Assembly (NCBI GenBank): GCA_025617745.1
Contig: CM046855.1
Coordinates: forward strand, 15,965,880-16,029,879
Source of the DNA: Heliocidaris erythrogramma
Lineage: Eukaryota > Echinodermata > Echinoidea > Camarodonta > Echinometridae
Length of the DNA stretch: 64,000 nucleotides
Direction of reading: 5' to 3'
Below the pieces are notes generated by a model that worked only from the letters and a program-made list of their open reading frames with translations, did no database searches and had not been told where the DNA came from. The position numbers and the translations under genes were made by a program. This document shows positions 44,601 to 59,300 of this stretch, piece by piece. Numbering within the stretch: the first letter of the stretch is position 1; each line of letters opens with the position of its first letter.

Positions 44601-47600
44601 TATTGTGCTCCTAAATTTTTTAGGTAGATGGCAATTAATCATTTGTAACAATATTGTTGTCATTACTGAAGAAGTAAGCTTCAAAAACATGTTATTGACT
44701 GGTACGAAAATTAAATTGCATTACAATTTTGTTTTTGATGAAGAATGTATCATGAAAGTGATTTATCAGCACATTTGAATACATCAGAAACCTCATGGGT
44801 GTGTACAGTAAGCATTCCATTTGCTTATAAATTCCTAATTAAAAATTGTAAAGAGACTAATAAATTATTCAATCTCTTGATAGGATTCTGTAATGAAGAT
44901 GTACAGTGTATGAGATATTATATAAATTTGAGGTTTTTATTGAGGGACTAGGGAAAAACAAAGGAACAAAAAAAAAAAACATTTTGTTTCTTTTTATCTG
45001 CTAGTAAGATTATCTTATAGTTGGAAGGGCAGTGAGTATATTTTTTGTATGTACGTGTAGATGCCTAATTCACACATGAAATATTCCACTGTCAATTTCA
45101 GTTTCTAAAGAGAAGTTTACATTTAGAATCATATATTTTCCTACGGAAAGAAGTAAAAATATTTATAGACATAATATTTTTACTTCACTTAATTTATAGC
45201 CAGATCAAATAATTAGATCACAATTGTACTCCAAGTGAAAAAGATACGTTTTGCATTGCCCTTTGAAAATGTAACCAGCCCAGACTAGCGAGGATGCAGT
45301 GGAATAATGTGGAATAGAACTACTCATCAGAGGAATGCACTATTTGTTCTCTGTCCCATGTAAACAGTTTAACAACACTAATCAATAGATGATGCTGCTA
45401 GTTGGAGAGTTAAGTGAAAAACCATGTAGTCTTTGGACCTAAGTTGCAGACCATTCAAGGGTGTTGATGTATGATGAATATTGCCTTGTCCAAAGTGATT
45501 ATCCTCATTGAAATGTAATATATATGCTTTAGAATTGATGAATATTATAGGTATATATCAGGTTTAAATCCATTGTTCAATTTTACGGTTATGGGCTAAG
45601 CTTTAACCTCTTCAGATCTAATGAAGATAGAGATTTCATTATAAGACCATACATCCTTTTTTGTCTTCAAATAGTACACTTTCAACTTTAGAATGTCATT
45701 GGCTTCTTATTCATTTTATGAAGCCAGTTCAGTGAAGCAAGTCAGGATTCAAGACCTCAGCTCTTCAGCCAAAAATAAGATGATTTATCTAAATATTGAT
45801 TATGAGTTGAAATTGTACTGCTTTGAGGTTAATTATAAGTTTGCAGTTAGTAGATGATTTAAACAAATTTAACAAAGTTAAGATTAAGATATTCATGTCA
45901 TGACATTTTACTGATCACTTTAAGTGTTGATACCATTTGAAGAATAAGAGGTATTTATATTGTAACACTATGAACACGATGACAAAGAGAGCGGACAAAA
46001 TATACAGCTCCTCATTGTACCCTCCACAATTGTTCTGGTAGACAAAAGAGCATCCCTTCATTACTATATGTGAAATAAGTAGAACAGCTGAATATGCATG
46101 TTACACACGTTCTACATATTTTTACATAATAGCAATGAAGGGATGTTCTTTTGTCTACCAGGGCAATTGTAGAAGGTACAATGAGGAGCTGTATATTTTG
46201 TCTGCTTCTTTGTTCGCCATGTTCATAGTGTAAAGTACTAACCACGATGAATTTCTGAAATGGACTGATTTGCTATTTAATTTAAATGGGAATTGTTAGT
46301 ACTATATAGATGGGTCTTTATCAAACAGCCAAAAGTGCTATTTCTTTTCTTCCTCCTGATTTTGTTCAACTCGAAGAGAAGTAGACCTTGGTGGAATTTC
46401 CACTCGTGTGCTACTTCACAGACTAGTACAAGAAATGAGCTTAGGTCAGTGGCTGTGCTCCACCCACCTCCCTACAGCTATAGAGAGAAGCCATCTCTAT
46501 TATATCTTCTCTTCTTCAATGTTGATATACCTGATAAGAAAGATGTGATTAAGAACCCTTTGTAACTCTAATACACTAAGGAATGTTTGAACCAAACAAC
46601 ATGTCTTCTTCTAAGTCCCAAACAATGGCCAAATGTGTCCCTTTCAATGAACTTGTCTCAGCAAGTTGAGTGGAGATCAATAAGCCAGTTCGGGGTTAGC
46701 GCATGGTACTGAGATTGTACAAATGACCCCAAATATCCACAGATATATTAGACATGGAGGGTCCCTTTATGTGCACTTCAGAAAAATAACTCTGGGAGTG
46801 ATAGAGGTGCCTCATGAATAGCTTTTGTTTCCCCCTTTAAAAAGAATACTTCCACCTGGATATCATGGAATGCACCATTAGCGCATAATTGAATAATGAT
46901 TACATGACATTCATGAGCACATATCGAATATTAGTGTCAGTGGGTTTTAGAATTTGGTACAGATGACCTTTATCTGCTCATGCTCAGATTGCATCCCCGA
47001 AGTGGCTTATTAGTGGCAGATTAGGATTGGGATATTGACCTATTGATGTAAAGTCTGTTATTATTCATAAAGTTGAAGTAGAGTGTAATTCAGTTGTTGG
47101 TCCTACATGTGCCATTATTGAATTTTGAAACTGTAAACAAGTTGACATTTTGTTGTGTCTCCCCTCTTTTCTTAACAGGCTTACACTGACTTCTTCACCT
47201 ATCTTTTTATTGTAATTCCAAATATCCTTAATCAGTCACTGACTGTTCTATTTTGTTTGTTTTTACATGTAAATAAAAAGATGATTATTATTTTTTTTTT
47301 TTACATGTTTGCAAATTGTTAGTTCCTGAGATACCAGCATCATCTTTTCGAGACTGCCTTGTTGTTTTCTTGCTGACCAGTCTTCTTACACCAGTCTCCT
47401 TACACCAGTTTCATTATGTCTTCTATAAAGGGATCTCATTATCTCATCCCCCTCTATCCTAATTAACTTCCATGCAGCATTCCCTAAAGGCACCTCCAAA
47501 CTCAACTCACTTGTACTTGTAGTCTCTATTGATCATCCTAAAAATTGTAAGTGCTTTTAGCTTGGCACAAAACGCAAACAAACTGCTTTTTAAAAAACAC

Positions 47601-50600
47601 TCTGAATTTGGGCCGGTCAATGGGTGTAAAAACATTCCTCTTGGTCCTTTGTTTGACTCTAGGCTGTGGTCAACACAGATCAATAGCAAGTGGTTGGGAC
47701 TAGGGCAGCTGGTGTTACTGATAACAATTCTCAAGTGAGCGTGATTCCTGGATGTAGGGAAATCATTTTTATTCGGAAGTAAAATATGCAAAACAGAGTT
47801 TCAGCCTTACGTACATAAACATTTTATCTGCATGAATCAACATTAGCTGAACAGGATGAAAATAAAATGTGAAATGTTTTTTAATGCATGCTAACTTTGT
47901 TCATGAAAAGAGTTGTTGTTGTTCACTGAATGATTATTCACTTAATTTGCAAAATCATTAATATTATTGCCACAGGTACAATATGAATTTCTTTAAGTTG
48001 TTAACAATATTTTACCACAATGTCCTTTCAAATTCCTACAAGAAAAGTCAGTTGATATCATACATCATTGAATTTCATTTTATGAATGTGTTTGGAATTT
48101 AAAATTGGATTAGATTATTAGAATAGATAGGCTTGAAAAAACCCACAGGGCTATTAATGGTATTTCTACTAATAAATATTTTTTTGAAATATGATAACTC
48201 AGAAAAATAAGGAACAAGTCATACAATTTGCTCATTATGTTTAGTGTTATAGAATAAAGAGAGCTGCTGCACATATATCTAAACACAGTTTTGATGATCA
48301 CAATGGTAAACCTTGAAAAGTGCAAAATCTAGGGAGAGGGATTATTTGTTCTGTTGTTTAGGCCCAAAATATGAATCTCTAGTAGTAAGCTCATTAAAAC
48401 AGATTTGGTATATTTAGGTATCATTAGAATCGTTCTGTAACTCTGTAAGTAGTCTAGACTCTAAATAGAAGTTATTGCTTTGATGCTTATATTGCTTGCT
48501 CTAGAAAAGTTTAATTTCCTTTTGACACCCTCTTTTCATTTTATATTTTCTACTTTCCTGATGAGTTTTACAAGTAAAATGTGCATCTATCTAATAAAAT
48601 TTGAAAAGTATTTATTGATTATTTAAGCAATGATAAACTTTGATGATATGCTAAAAAAGGAGAAGACATTAATTAGGAATAGTAAACACTCAATTTTATA
48701 GGAACTGGAAATCATATTCATATTGCTTCCACTTTGAATATTACTATTAGAATGCCTTTATGTATTAAAAATCTGAAAAAATTGTCAACTTTTTTTATGA
48801 CCAAATGAGGCTAATAGCCATCCACAAAAGAATGCATCAACTCCGACCTATTTCTGCCTTGGCAATCATCAACCAAAAGTCAAGAAAGGATTCTTTGGTG
48901 CCTAATAAAGATAAAAGTATTATGAAATGTAATGCTCTTTGAATTGTAAATTGAATTAGGAATGCACCCACTTGTTATAAAGGCTCAGTTGAAAGGTACC
49001 AAACATTATCGCCTGAAAAAGTGAGGCCCGCGTTTTCATTCTGTTGGTCATTCATTGCATCTAATGGATGAGTATGCTTGAGAAATTGGCCCAGTTCCTA
49101 ATGATCGTCTTGACTTTCATTCATTGGCTGTGTGTTAGAACTCTTGTCATATGACATGTGTGGCCCAGTTTTTTTGTCTCCAATTACATGTAATGAGGAC
49201 AGTGTATTTAGCTTGGTGTCAGGAGTGGGATATAGATTTTCCTATTTCAAGGAAAATGCATTTGCTTTTCAATCACAGATAATTGTCAAGATGTGTGTGT
49301 GTGTGTGTGTTTGCGTGTGTTGTTGTGAATGTTATATAGTTAAGTAGAAATGTTTATCAGCTATGGAAATGCATTATCTCTCAGATTCTATAAATATTAC
49401 ACTGGCTTTTAATTTGGATGTCTATTTGTGCAGTGCTCAAAGCATTCCAAGGTTCCTGTTATTTTAGTCAGCATGCAGCCACAGTATAATATTCTGCTGT
49501 AAGCCTTATACATTTCCATCTTCGATTTTGTTCCACTTTACTGTACCATCATTTGTAAAAGTTTAAGACCACTATTCCAAAATAAGTCAAAGAAAAAAAA
49601 AATTAAAAACTTATTTTTCAGACATACAATTATTTTCATGGCATAACCTATGTATCATACTTGAACTATAGGATTATACCATTACTCTTGTGCTACTGAT
49701 CGCTGTAGTAAACATGTTATGCAATCATTCAATGAGACAAAAGAAAGTATTCCAAATTATTGAAATACCCACAAATTCAGAGGTGGTCTTAAACTTTTGC
49801 AAATGATGGTAAATAAACATTATTTCATGTTGATATTTTCAATGTTTTATAGCACATATATGATTTGCAATTTAGTTACTTGTTTTTTGACAAAAAGTAG
49901 TTCAGGTCAGTTTCTGAAAAGTTTAAAACAGGGGCCTTCATGTTTTCTAAGTAAGGGTTGAACTGTTTTGGCAACAAAGAAAATTTCTTCCAGCTCTGTG
50001 CATAATGTGTGATCTCATACAAGGGTTAGGATGGTGGCATAGTGTCTGAACGATTCTATTGGAACAAAGGCGAACTAGGTGGCTTTCCTTTACTGAAAAC
50101 CGGATAAGAGAAACCCTGGTAGTGGCATGGCTCCCTAATACAAATAGCCTTGCCATGTCAATGGAATGTTAAGTTGTACCGGTGCAGTCCCTGATTTAAG
50201 AGGAGTGTTTCATGCAAAAATTCTTCAAAGGAGCCGAAAAGAATTAGACAAGAGGATGAACTACGTCAGTTGCAGTGTTTGAATCAGATCTATGGAAAAT
50301 GAGCTTGAATAATATTTCAGGTACCTGTTTTTAATTCCTTGTAGATTCACCTTGTACCATTTGGGAATATCTCAACAGACACCCTTCACTTTATGTACAA
50401 CTATAATCTTAGTAAATGTTGCATAATGTATCATAATTGCTGTGTTAGTTATTTTTAAGGTATAGAAATTTTTTATTTTCAAACCTCTTTTTTTATTTCA
50501 TTTCTTTGATTTTTTAGGGACGGGACAAGACTGGAAAAACCCTTCTTTCTTTTTACCTCAAAGTGCAATTGTATGTGGAACATGTGTCCTTACTGAAGTA

Positions 50601-53600
50601 AGTATGGCCTCTTCATACCATTACCTTTTAATTCCATGAAGTAGTTCCCTACACTTCTGCAAATGGTCAGTTACAGGGTAACGATGAAGGCCTAATGAAT
50701 ATTTCATGATTTACAATTATTCTTTGAAAAATATATTCCATTGTGAAATGTGATGCCATATGTTATTCCCCCACATCACTTTCAAGAAAGGTAGATAAAA
50801 TGTAAGATATAAAAAAATCTATAGTTGATAGAAATAGTCTGCTATTTCATTCATCCTGTCCTTCCAACAACAAAAAAATCAAAGAAAATATACATACATG
50901 TATTGTTTTAGAGATGATTTCGTCATGATTCAGTCATACAATTCAAAGAGTTCATGGGTAGGCAGTTTGAAATTCCCCTGTCACTCGGAATGTGCATGTA
51001 TTTGTGACATTTATTATTAATCTTCAGTACTGTGAGTGAACATGTTACACCATATTACACTTCTAGATGGAAAGGTTATTCCGGCAGGGCACCAAATGTT
51101 CGCCCTTTGACCCCACCTCCTCAACATTCCTTTCATGATTGCTCTATGGCAGTTTTACTTTTCAAGGGTGCCGCTGCCGCCGCATGAAATCCAATCCACA
51201 TAAATCTCTTTATGTTCCATTCAGCAGGGCCAAGTCAATCTACATTTTTTGGCTTATATTTTGGTATTTCATTCTTCTGTGAGGGGCTTTATGATTGAAA
51301 GTCTTGATGTTGTGGTGACATTCATGTGCAGGAATGTTGTTTTACCCTGGCATTAACACAGAATAAAATTCTTTGTGTGTACAATTAAAGTTCATCTTTG
51401 CTGTATCATCTCAAGTAGGTCTGTAGCTGTATGGTTTCCCATCTGGCTAGTGCATTTATGATGCATAATTGTGTCACTTGTAATACATGATACTGTTTCA
51501 TTTTTTTTATAACTACAAAAAGTGATTTTCAGGCCTGGATGACTATCCTTCATTTATTATTACTTTACATGCCTACTAAAAATATGCATACCCCCAAATT
51601 TATAAGTACATAGTTTTCACCTTGATCAGTATTTATGAAATATTGTAATGATAAACAGTCCATTTTTTGTGTAGCATATATTACATTGTAATATAGCATT
51701 TCTATGTGCTTTCAAAATGCTTTGAAAATGCTATGCTAACACCACCATGGTGATGAAGAGGATTGATCTCAAATCTGATATTTTATTCCATTTTCTTGCA
51801 CTCTAGGGATGATGTGACACGTCATCATTACTATCTTCAGCTGAAACAAAACGTACTCCAGGCTCCGGTGCTGTGTCGTGAGGAGGCGTGCTTCGTGCTA
51901 GCATCGTACGCTCTCCAAGCAGACATGGGAAACTTTGATCAGGTGGAACATGCCGGCAGATACTTTGAACCAGCCAGCTACTTCCCTGAATGGGTGAGGT
52001 CACTATAAGAGAGAAAGAGTGGAAAGATGTTGGATAGAGCAGTTTGGAGACATTCTAGGATGGATAGAGATGAGGAGAAAAGGAGCATTTTACAAATCAA
52101 CAAGAATGAAGCATTCTTGATCCCCCTGAAAAAAAAGTACATTGTTTATCAGTCACCTGTATTTGAATAATATTTGAATAATATTTCCTGTAAATTTTAC
52201 AACTGGACCATTAATGAAGCTTTTTATTTTACTCTCTCTTTTTTGTAGTTCTGTAACTAATATCATTCTGTTAAAGTTAAACATTATGTTATTCATTCCA
52301 TTGAAACATAAATTTTAGGTGATCAAAAGGAGAGGGGAGAATTACATCGTGAAGCACGTACCATCAATGCATAGAGACCAGAAAGGTACCACACCAGCCC
52401 TAGCACAGAAAGCATTCATAAGAGAAGCAGCTACTACACCAGAACATAATATGCACTTTTACAGACTCAAGAAGGTCAGTTTATCACTTGAATATTCTCT
52501 TCTTTTTGTTGTAAGACTTCATTGTTGACCTTTATCTCCCACTTTCTCACAGAAAATTTCTGGTCCTGCCAACTTTGGAGGGGTCAAGAAGTAGATAGGA
52601 ATTGTCCTAGTATAAGACACACTCACAAATTAGACTTTAATTACAAATATATTCTCACTTTTTGGTGAGAAAGATACATTTTTTACATAAGTTATGTCCT
52701 ATATCATTTATCTTCGGAAGTACATTGTTCAAAAATGTAGTTTTTGTTAAAGAAGCAAGTGCCGTTTATTTATATTTTTTTTTGGCCATGTTTAGTGGCA
52801 AAATAACAGCTGGAATGAGTTTTGCAGTTTTGTAGAGTATGATACAGTGTGTACCGAGGAGATATTGGTTTAGTTAACTGGAACGTGTAGTGGTAGAACT
52901 CATTTAATTTACTCCAAAGCAAAGCGTAAATATTGATCAGTTGTTTGTTTTCAAATATTGTATCATTTAATTGACCTTGAAAATCTGTTTATAGTTGTCA
53001 AATATTACTTGTGGTTTAACAAAAATGCAATGACACATTCTTGATTTGAAATGTAGGGTAGGTATCTTTTTTTTTTTTTAAATGAAGGATTCCATCTGGA
53101 AAGATATGTTTTATTTGACTACATTTGATGGAAGGTATCATAGGAAAGCTTTAGATCATTTAAAGAATGCCTTTTCTATGCTGCATTATTGGGCATGATT
53201 GGAAATTGACGGCCAAATTTCAAAACATGCAAAGTCGAGAAGTATTTCATGTCCTTAAATAGGGTTAAATGGAATCTTTGACGTGTCCTACATTCTCTGC
53301 ATGAGTTTTCTTTCTGTTCATGTCCCTTGGAATCTCAGACATTCACATGGCTCATTATTCTATTACATCAGAATATCGCTTGTACTATAGATACTACTTA
53401 ACCCCTCTGCTGCTTTTGTGAAAGCAGATAATAATATCATGTATCAAGGCTGAACTGGCATTCCGATATTCACTCCTGAGAAAGGAAATGAAGGCCCTTT
53501 ATTTAGTTGTTATGAGAAAAGTACATTGCACCAGATCTCCTAATTCTGAGATCAGCTTTTCTATTCATTCACAACCCCACTGGGCCGTGTCAAATCTATT

Positions 53601-55700
53601 CGCGTGCACTTCACCCACAAGCTACCAAACTCAGAGAAGGTGAATAAAAACTGTAAAGAGAATAAAAAGAGGGAAATACAAAATCTACAGATACCCACCT
53701 GCCATGCAGAGAAGAATAAGAAATATTTATGCCCAGTTGCCTCAACAAGCATAGAAATATTCGTTATTGTACCATAAATTTGTGGTACTGTAAAGGTTTA
53801 TCTCAGCTTGGATGGGTTTCAATCAGTTGAGCTAGACACGCTTGTTCACTCAAGCAATCGGTGGTCATACCTGTACCAAATGGAAGATATTGAATTTACT
53901 TACACTCAAATATGGAAAAGTCACAATAGAATCAATTAGGATTTTTAAAAATTAGGGAAATGGGCTATATGTTTTTGCAAGTGCTTGAATATTGTTTACG
54001 CAAACAGTAGTGAAAATGGCATTAATCACCTAGGCTGACAGGTGCTTCAGGTCCTGGTGCATTTTAAGATCATGAAATATTGGGTTTTTATGGGGTTGCA
54101 CTTGAGCACATGTGGTTGGTGTTTGTGACCACACATTGGATTCAAGTATTCATGGAATGTAGACTGTAGCTCCCTGAGATGATTGCAGTGTACTTGTCTG
54201 ATGACCCTTGGTTCAATAGCAGTGAACCAAGCAGAGAACAAAGCAGCCCGGCTGTAAATCAACCTCTTGTTCAGAGGCACCCCTAGATCAAGCCATCTCT
54301 CCAGGCTTCCATCTTATTTCAGATTCTTAGATTGATTATCAAAGCTTCACTGTTCTCTGGGAATGCTGTGTTATGTGCTCAAGTTGAAATAATCTACCAG
54401 TACCACTAATGTGGATTATATATTTTTTTCCTCAAAGTTTTGAAGTCGATCAAAAACATGTTCCCATTATCACTGCAAAATTTACTTAGAATTTGTGTAG
54501 TCAGATGTTGTAAACTAATTTGCCCTCTAGGTTCATGCCTCTCTCAGTTAATGCCTCTCTCAGTTAATGCAAAAGTTTGGATGTTACTTGTTACTTGTGC
54601 TTCTAAAGATGGCAACTTTCATTTTCGAAAGAATTTCCACATGGTTATTAGTTGACGGTTGTTTTTAACTTTCAAGTACATGTAGGCTTATAATTATTGT
54701 CCCCAGTCATACAATTGTATTTTTAAAGATGTAAGAGAAAGATGCGTGACAGACTGGTAGGCAATATGTGTATCAGAAGAGAAACATAATTTTAGCTGAC
54801 TTTCAACACCCCAATATTTAACAACAATCCACAGCAATTGGTACAGCAAAATACTGAAAAGTAAGCTATTTATGTCCCTCAGTCCTTTGGTTACCAGTTG
54901 ACAGTTATGACCTTGGGATTTAAAGAGATCACTTTCTTTTAAGAATCTTTCAGAAGACTATAAAAAGAAATTCCTTGAGGACTTAGCAACCTTTGATAGT
55001 GATGACCTTAGATTTCAGTTCAAGAGACCTCCAGGAATTCTTAAGAGTCATGGAGGTTTTGGAAAGGGATTTTGAAAAATCTGAAAGGAAGCCATAAAGC
55101 TGCACATATTGTGAAGGATTTGCTAAGATTAGAGATGGGGGTTGATTTCCAAGAAGTTTAAGGTAACATGAGGAAAAGAAAAAAAATTGATGTATGATTG
55201 GAGGTTTTATTTTGCAGGTTAAAATGCTAATGTAGTTTGATTTTCATGAAAACCTCTAATGGTCAGATATTTGACAAAACTGCGGTTAACAGGCGCGGAT
55301 CCAGGGGGTCGGAGGGGGTGGCGCAAGGGGCGTGCGCCCCCCCCCCCATTTTGTCTGACAAAGTATGCCCCCGGACCCCCTAGATGGCCGTTTGGCTTTG
55401 TCAAACAGAGGGTTCCTCAGTGTGCGCCCCCCTTTCTGAAATACGCCCCCCCCCCCCTTTCTGAAAATCCTGTATCCGCCCCTGAATAGCTTGCTTGGTT
55501 TTAACCAACATTCTGTATTGTTTCTTCTACCTAGGTACAGTTTTAAAATAGAATTCTTTCCAGTGTAAAAAAAAAAAATAGTAATAGTTTTCATGTATAT
55601 CCTTGTTTTTTTAACAGAGCGTTTTAAAAAGTTTTCCTGAGCTTTCCATGAGCTTTCCAGAGCTATATTGCGCTCTCTCTCTCTCTCTCTCTCTCCTCTT

Positions 55701-55735
<35 letters not shown>

Positions 55736-55746
55736 CTCTTTCTTTC

Positions 55747-55803
<57 letters not shown>

Positions 55804-56357
55804 TTGTCTCACTCCTTGATACACCACTTTTGTTTTGGAGCAACTTTGTCAGCGACTTCATTTTTTGTTAAGCAGTTTTGTGATTGATGGAAGTCAGTAG
55901 ACGGTGTTTGTCTCGCTAGATTTCTATCCAAGCCTTTTCAACAATATCCTGTCTCATTATTGACCCTGATTTTTTGTGTGTAAAAGGCTTGATAATAATG
56001 TGATGATTTGCTTGTATGGTTTCTTATGATATATCTCTTGAACTTTGAAGCTAAGTCTTTCAACTCAATTACTTAGCAAAGAAACTGGGGTGGATAGGAA
56101 GTAAAGAATAGAAATTAGCACTAATGAAGCAAAACCACAAACTTTTCAGGAATTTTGGTCTTCTTTTGTGTCAAGGTTGTCATTTTAAACAGCAAGAATT
56201 CACATCCCCACTGCCAGAAGGTTTAATTGTGTACTAGTAAAATGTTATTGAGTGGCATATCCCTTGTCTGTTCGCCTTATACAGAAATAAGGGGAACATA
56301 CACTTAATCTCCCCCTCTCCCTCTACGCCCAGGTTGTCTGTCTCTGTCTGTCTTTTC

Positions 56358-56392
<35 letters not shown>

Positions 56393-59300
56393 TTCCGTCA
56401 AGCCCCTCTCTCTCCTTCAATCCCCCCCCCTCTCTCTCTCTCTGTCTGTGTCTTACCTTCTGTCTGCCTCTCTCCTTCCTTTCTCCCTCTCTCCTTCCTT
56501 TCTCCCTCCTTTCTCAACTTCTAAAGGATTACATTTGGCTGATGCAATTTATGATTTCCAAAGGGATTAAATGATTTTTGTCTTACTTACAATAACTTCA
56601 GTGATGGAATATATTGTAACATGATTTTCTGAAAATGTAATGATAATCATACCACTCTTTCATACCTTATCTATTGAATAGTTGTGTTCCTGCTTTAATG
56701 TCATGAATTTATATTATTTTGAAGTTCCCGTTTATTAGGGAAGTGAAGCCCAGTATTTCATGGTGATTAGAATGATCATGAGCCTGATGACGTATTGCTT
56801 TGAATTAATTGTGCTTACGGTGTTTATGTTCTTTGATAGTGGATTTATGATGTCTGTAGTTAAGAAATCCTCACTTTCTGCATCATGACAGTGCAGTCCT
56901 TGATCAACTATACGATTTTCTTTCTCTTTTCAGACCAAGACGGAGCAGACTCCATCAATATGGCTTGGTGTGTGTACGAAAGGCATCCATTTATATGAGG
57001 TATGTTTGATGAAATTTACTGATATTTTACTAAAGTATAAGAAAATGAAACAAGAAGTTGAGTCAGGATACTGCCTAATCAGTCATTCTTTATTAGTGAA
57101 GCATTTTCAAATATTTTTTGTAGATAAATGAATTGCTAAATTCTAACTAGTTATGTAAATTAATAAACCATTAAATAATGAAAATAGTTTTTTTAATACA
57201 TGACTATATGAATATATATATTCATTGTAAATGACGTATGGTTAGTTCCTTTCTTATTTCTTATTAATGATATCACATCAAATCATATTTCATTTAAATG
57301 ACTACATAATGTAGTTTTAAAAAAACATAGACATGTAATATTTGATATGCTGGAATACAGTTGGATACATATGTACATCATCTATTACTGAAACTTACAT
57401 GAAAATAAGAAACAAAGCAGCCATATGTTATTTACAATGGATGTAGTTTATTGTCATAAATATTTACATACTCAGTCATGAATTAAAACAGTTTTTTCAG
57501 TCTACCGTATATCATTTTACTGGTATTTTCTTACATTAAAGCCATATTGCGAGCCAGAATTAGGGAAAGACCTTTTTCCTTCACATATCTTTGAAATAGA
57601 TGTAGCACTCTTTTGAATGTTCATTTTCTTAATGAAGCAGAAAATGATTTTGACTTCCTGCATCCTAACGATCATGATAGCATTCTACCTTTACCTCATT
57701 GTGGATAAGGTCTATTTATTTCTGTGCAATTAACACCATAGTCATTGTTTTGGAAACACTATACGATTTAAAAATATTCCTCACCCTATTAAACATACCA
57801 CAAAGTTTTGGTTAGGTTGGTGGTGGTGGTAAGGTGTTATGGAATTAGCACTTCTCATTAAATGTTTTACTGTGCTTTGAAAATCATTCATGTGTAAGAT
57901 ACAATAAAATTACCTGCAGTGGAGAACAATTATCAATTCTGTTCTTTGAACAACATTTTCTCAAGTTTGAGGTAATATATTTGAATTTGTTTGTATTTTT
58001 CCAGGATTCTTCAGATGGAAAGTACCTTCTGTGTGAGTACCCGTGGGGTGATATCAAGAGGCTTATTTTCCAGGTAAATGAAACTAATCAGAATGTAAAA
58101 ATAAAAACAAAACAATTACTTATGTAGTCTTCAACTTCATCAGATATTAGACGCTCATCCCACTTCATTATCATTTATTATAATATTCGCACAAACCCCA
58201 ACCTTGTATTTTTGGAAAAGAGAACAGAAAGATATATTGCAAGTACCAGTATCATTTAGTTTTTGGATAATAGTTTATGGACAAATACATGGCATTGTAA
58301 CTACACCCCTTGGTATCTAGCCCTCTTACTATGTCTCTTCATAATCCCTTTCGAGTTTAAAAATGTTTTCAGAAAAGTCTAAATTGATGAGTGTTTTATA
58401 TTGCTATTGATATTTCATAATTACAGAAAAAGAAGTTTGAGCTTCTTGTGGAAGGAGTGTCAGATGGAAGAAAGATAACATACTACACATGCACTGAAGC
58501 AAAGTAAGTTTGTCTATTTTATTCAACTACTTAACATTACTTATACCCTGTTTAAAAAAATAACTGAAAGAGTGATTGAAAAAATATATATATTCACCAA
58601 CAGGAACTACAATGGAAATCACGGGAATACTGTATGTATTACTCCAATGTGCATCCTTTTGTAAATAATTGAATTATTTCTCCAAAGCATTTCCATGGAT
58701 TTTGTTTCTGATCAAAACCGAAATGGCAAGACCATAATTTGAATGTATTGGTGAATTGAATGAATGAATGAATTTATTTGAATATTTGCATATACTAGGT
58801 CCAAACATCTCTTGAGACTGTGTAAGTTGACCCATGCATTCCAGATGCAAACACAAACATTGGTAGAGAGAGCACGTATAAGAGAGAGTGCATCAGGTAA
58901 GCATGTTCTTTTGAATTGATTTTATTCCTCTGAACTCTTTATTTTAACCCTCTTCTTATTCTTCTAACTCACCTTTAAACCTTGTGAATTTGTCTTCAAA
59001 TCCAGATAGTTTGAATCTGAACTTCTTTGTCTTCTATTTTCTTTCCACCTTTTCTCCACTTTTTCCTATATTTCTCTTCCTCCTACTTCATATTCCCTCT
59101 TTCTTCATATTCCCTCTTTATTTATTTTTTTTTTGCTTGTCAGAGAATTTTTGAGGAAAAATCTTTTTTTTTTTGGTGTGTGCCCCCCCCCGTCCACTAA
59201 ATTCTGGATCCGCCACTGCCTCCTCCCTTTTTCTGCTTCCTCCTGTTTCTCCTCATTTCATCCCATCTTCATCCCATCATCTCAGAACTTGGTTGTCTAA

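Larger units (their letters stand above)
41635..50517 (+). other. FRMD6-like intron 3 (8.9 kb)
   Basis: The longest intron of the gene. It contains G-runs (42007-42030, 43812-43829), an insertion-like block at about 42960-43760, a foldback element (45964-46232), a (GT)n tract near 49290 and a MITE (49544-49811). Nothing else is recognisable. Confidence 0.8.
52475..56933 (+). other. FRMD6-like intron 6 (4.5 kb)
   Basis: It holds a G/C-run-bounded small element (55289-55484) and two long CT-rich tracts (55673-55810, 56340-56520). Long frames of alternating Arg/Glu or Ser/Leu over these tracts are low-complexity artefacts. Confidence 0.8.

Noticed and set aside
55286..55861. 191-codon minus-strand frame, mostly Arg/Glu repeats
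   Set aside because: It is the translation of a (CT)n tract joined to a small mobile element; low complexity.
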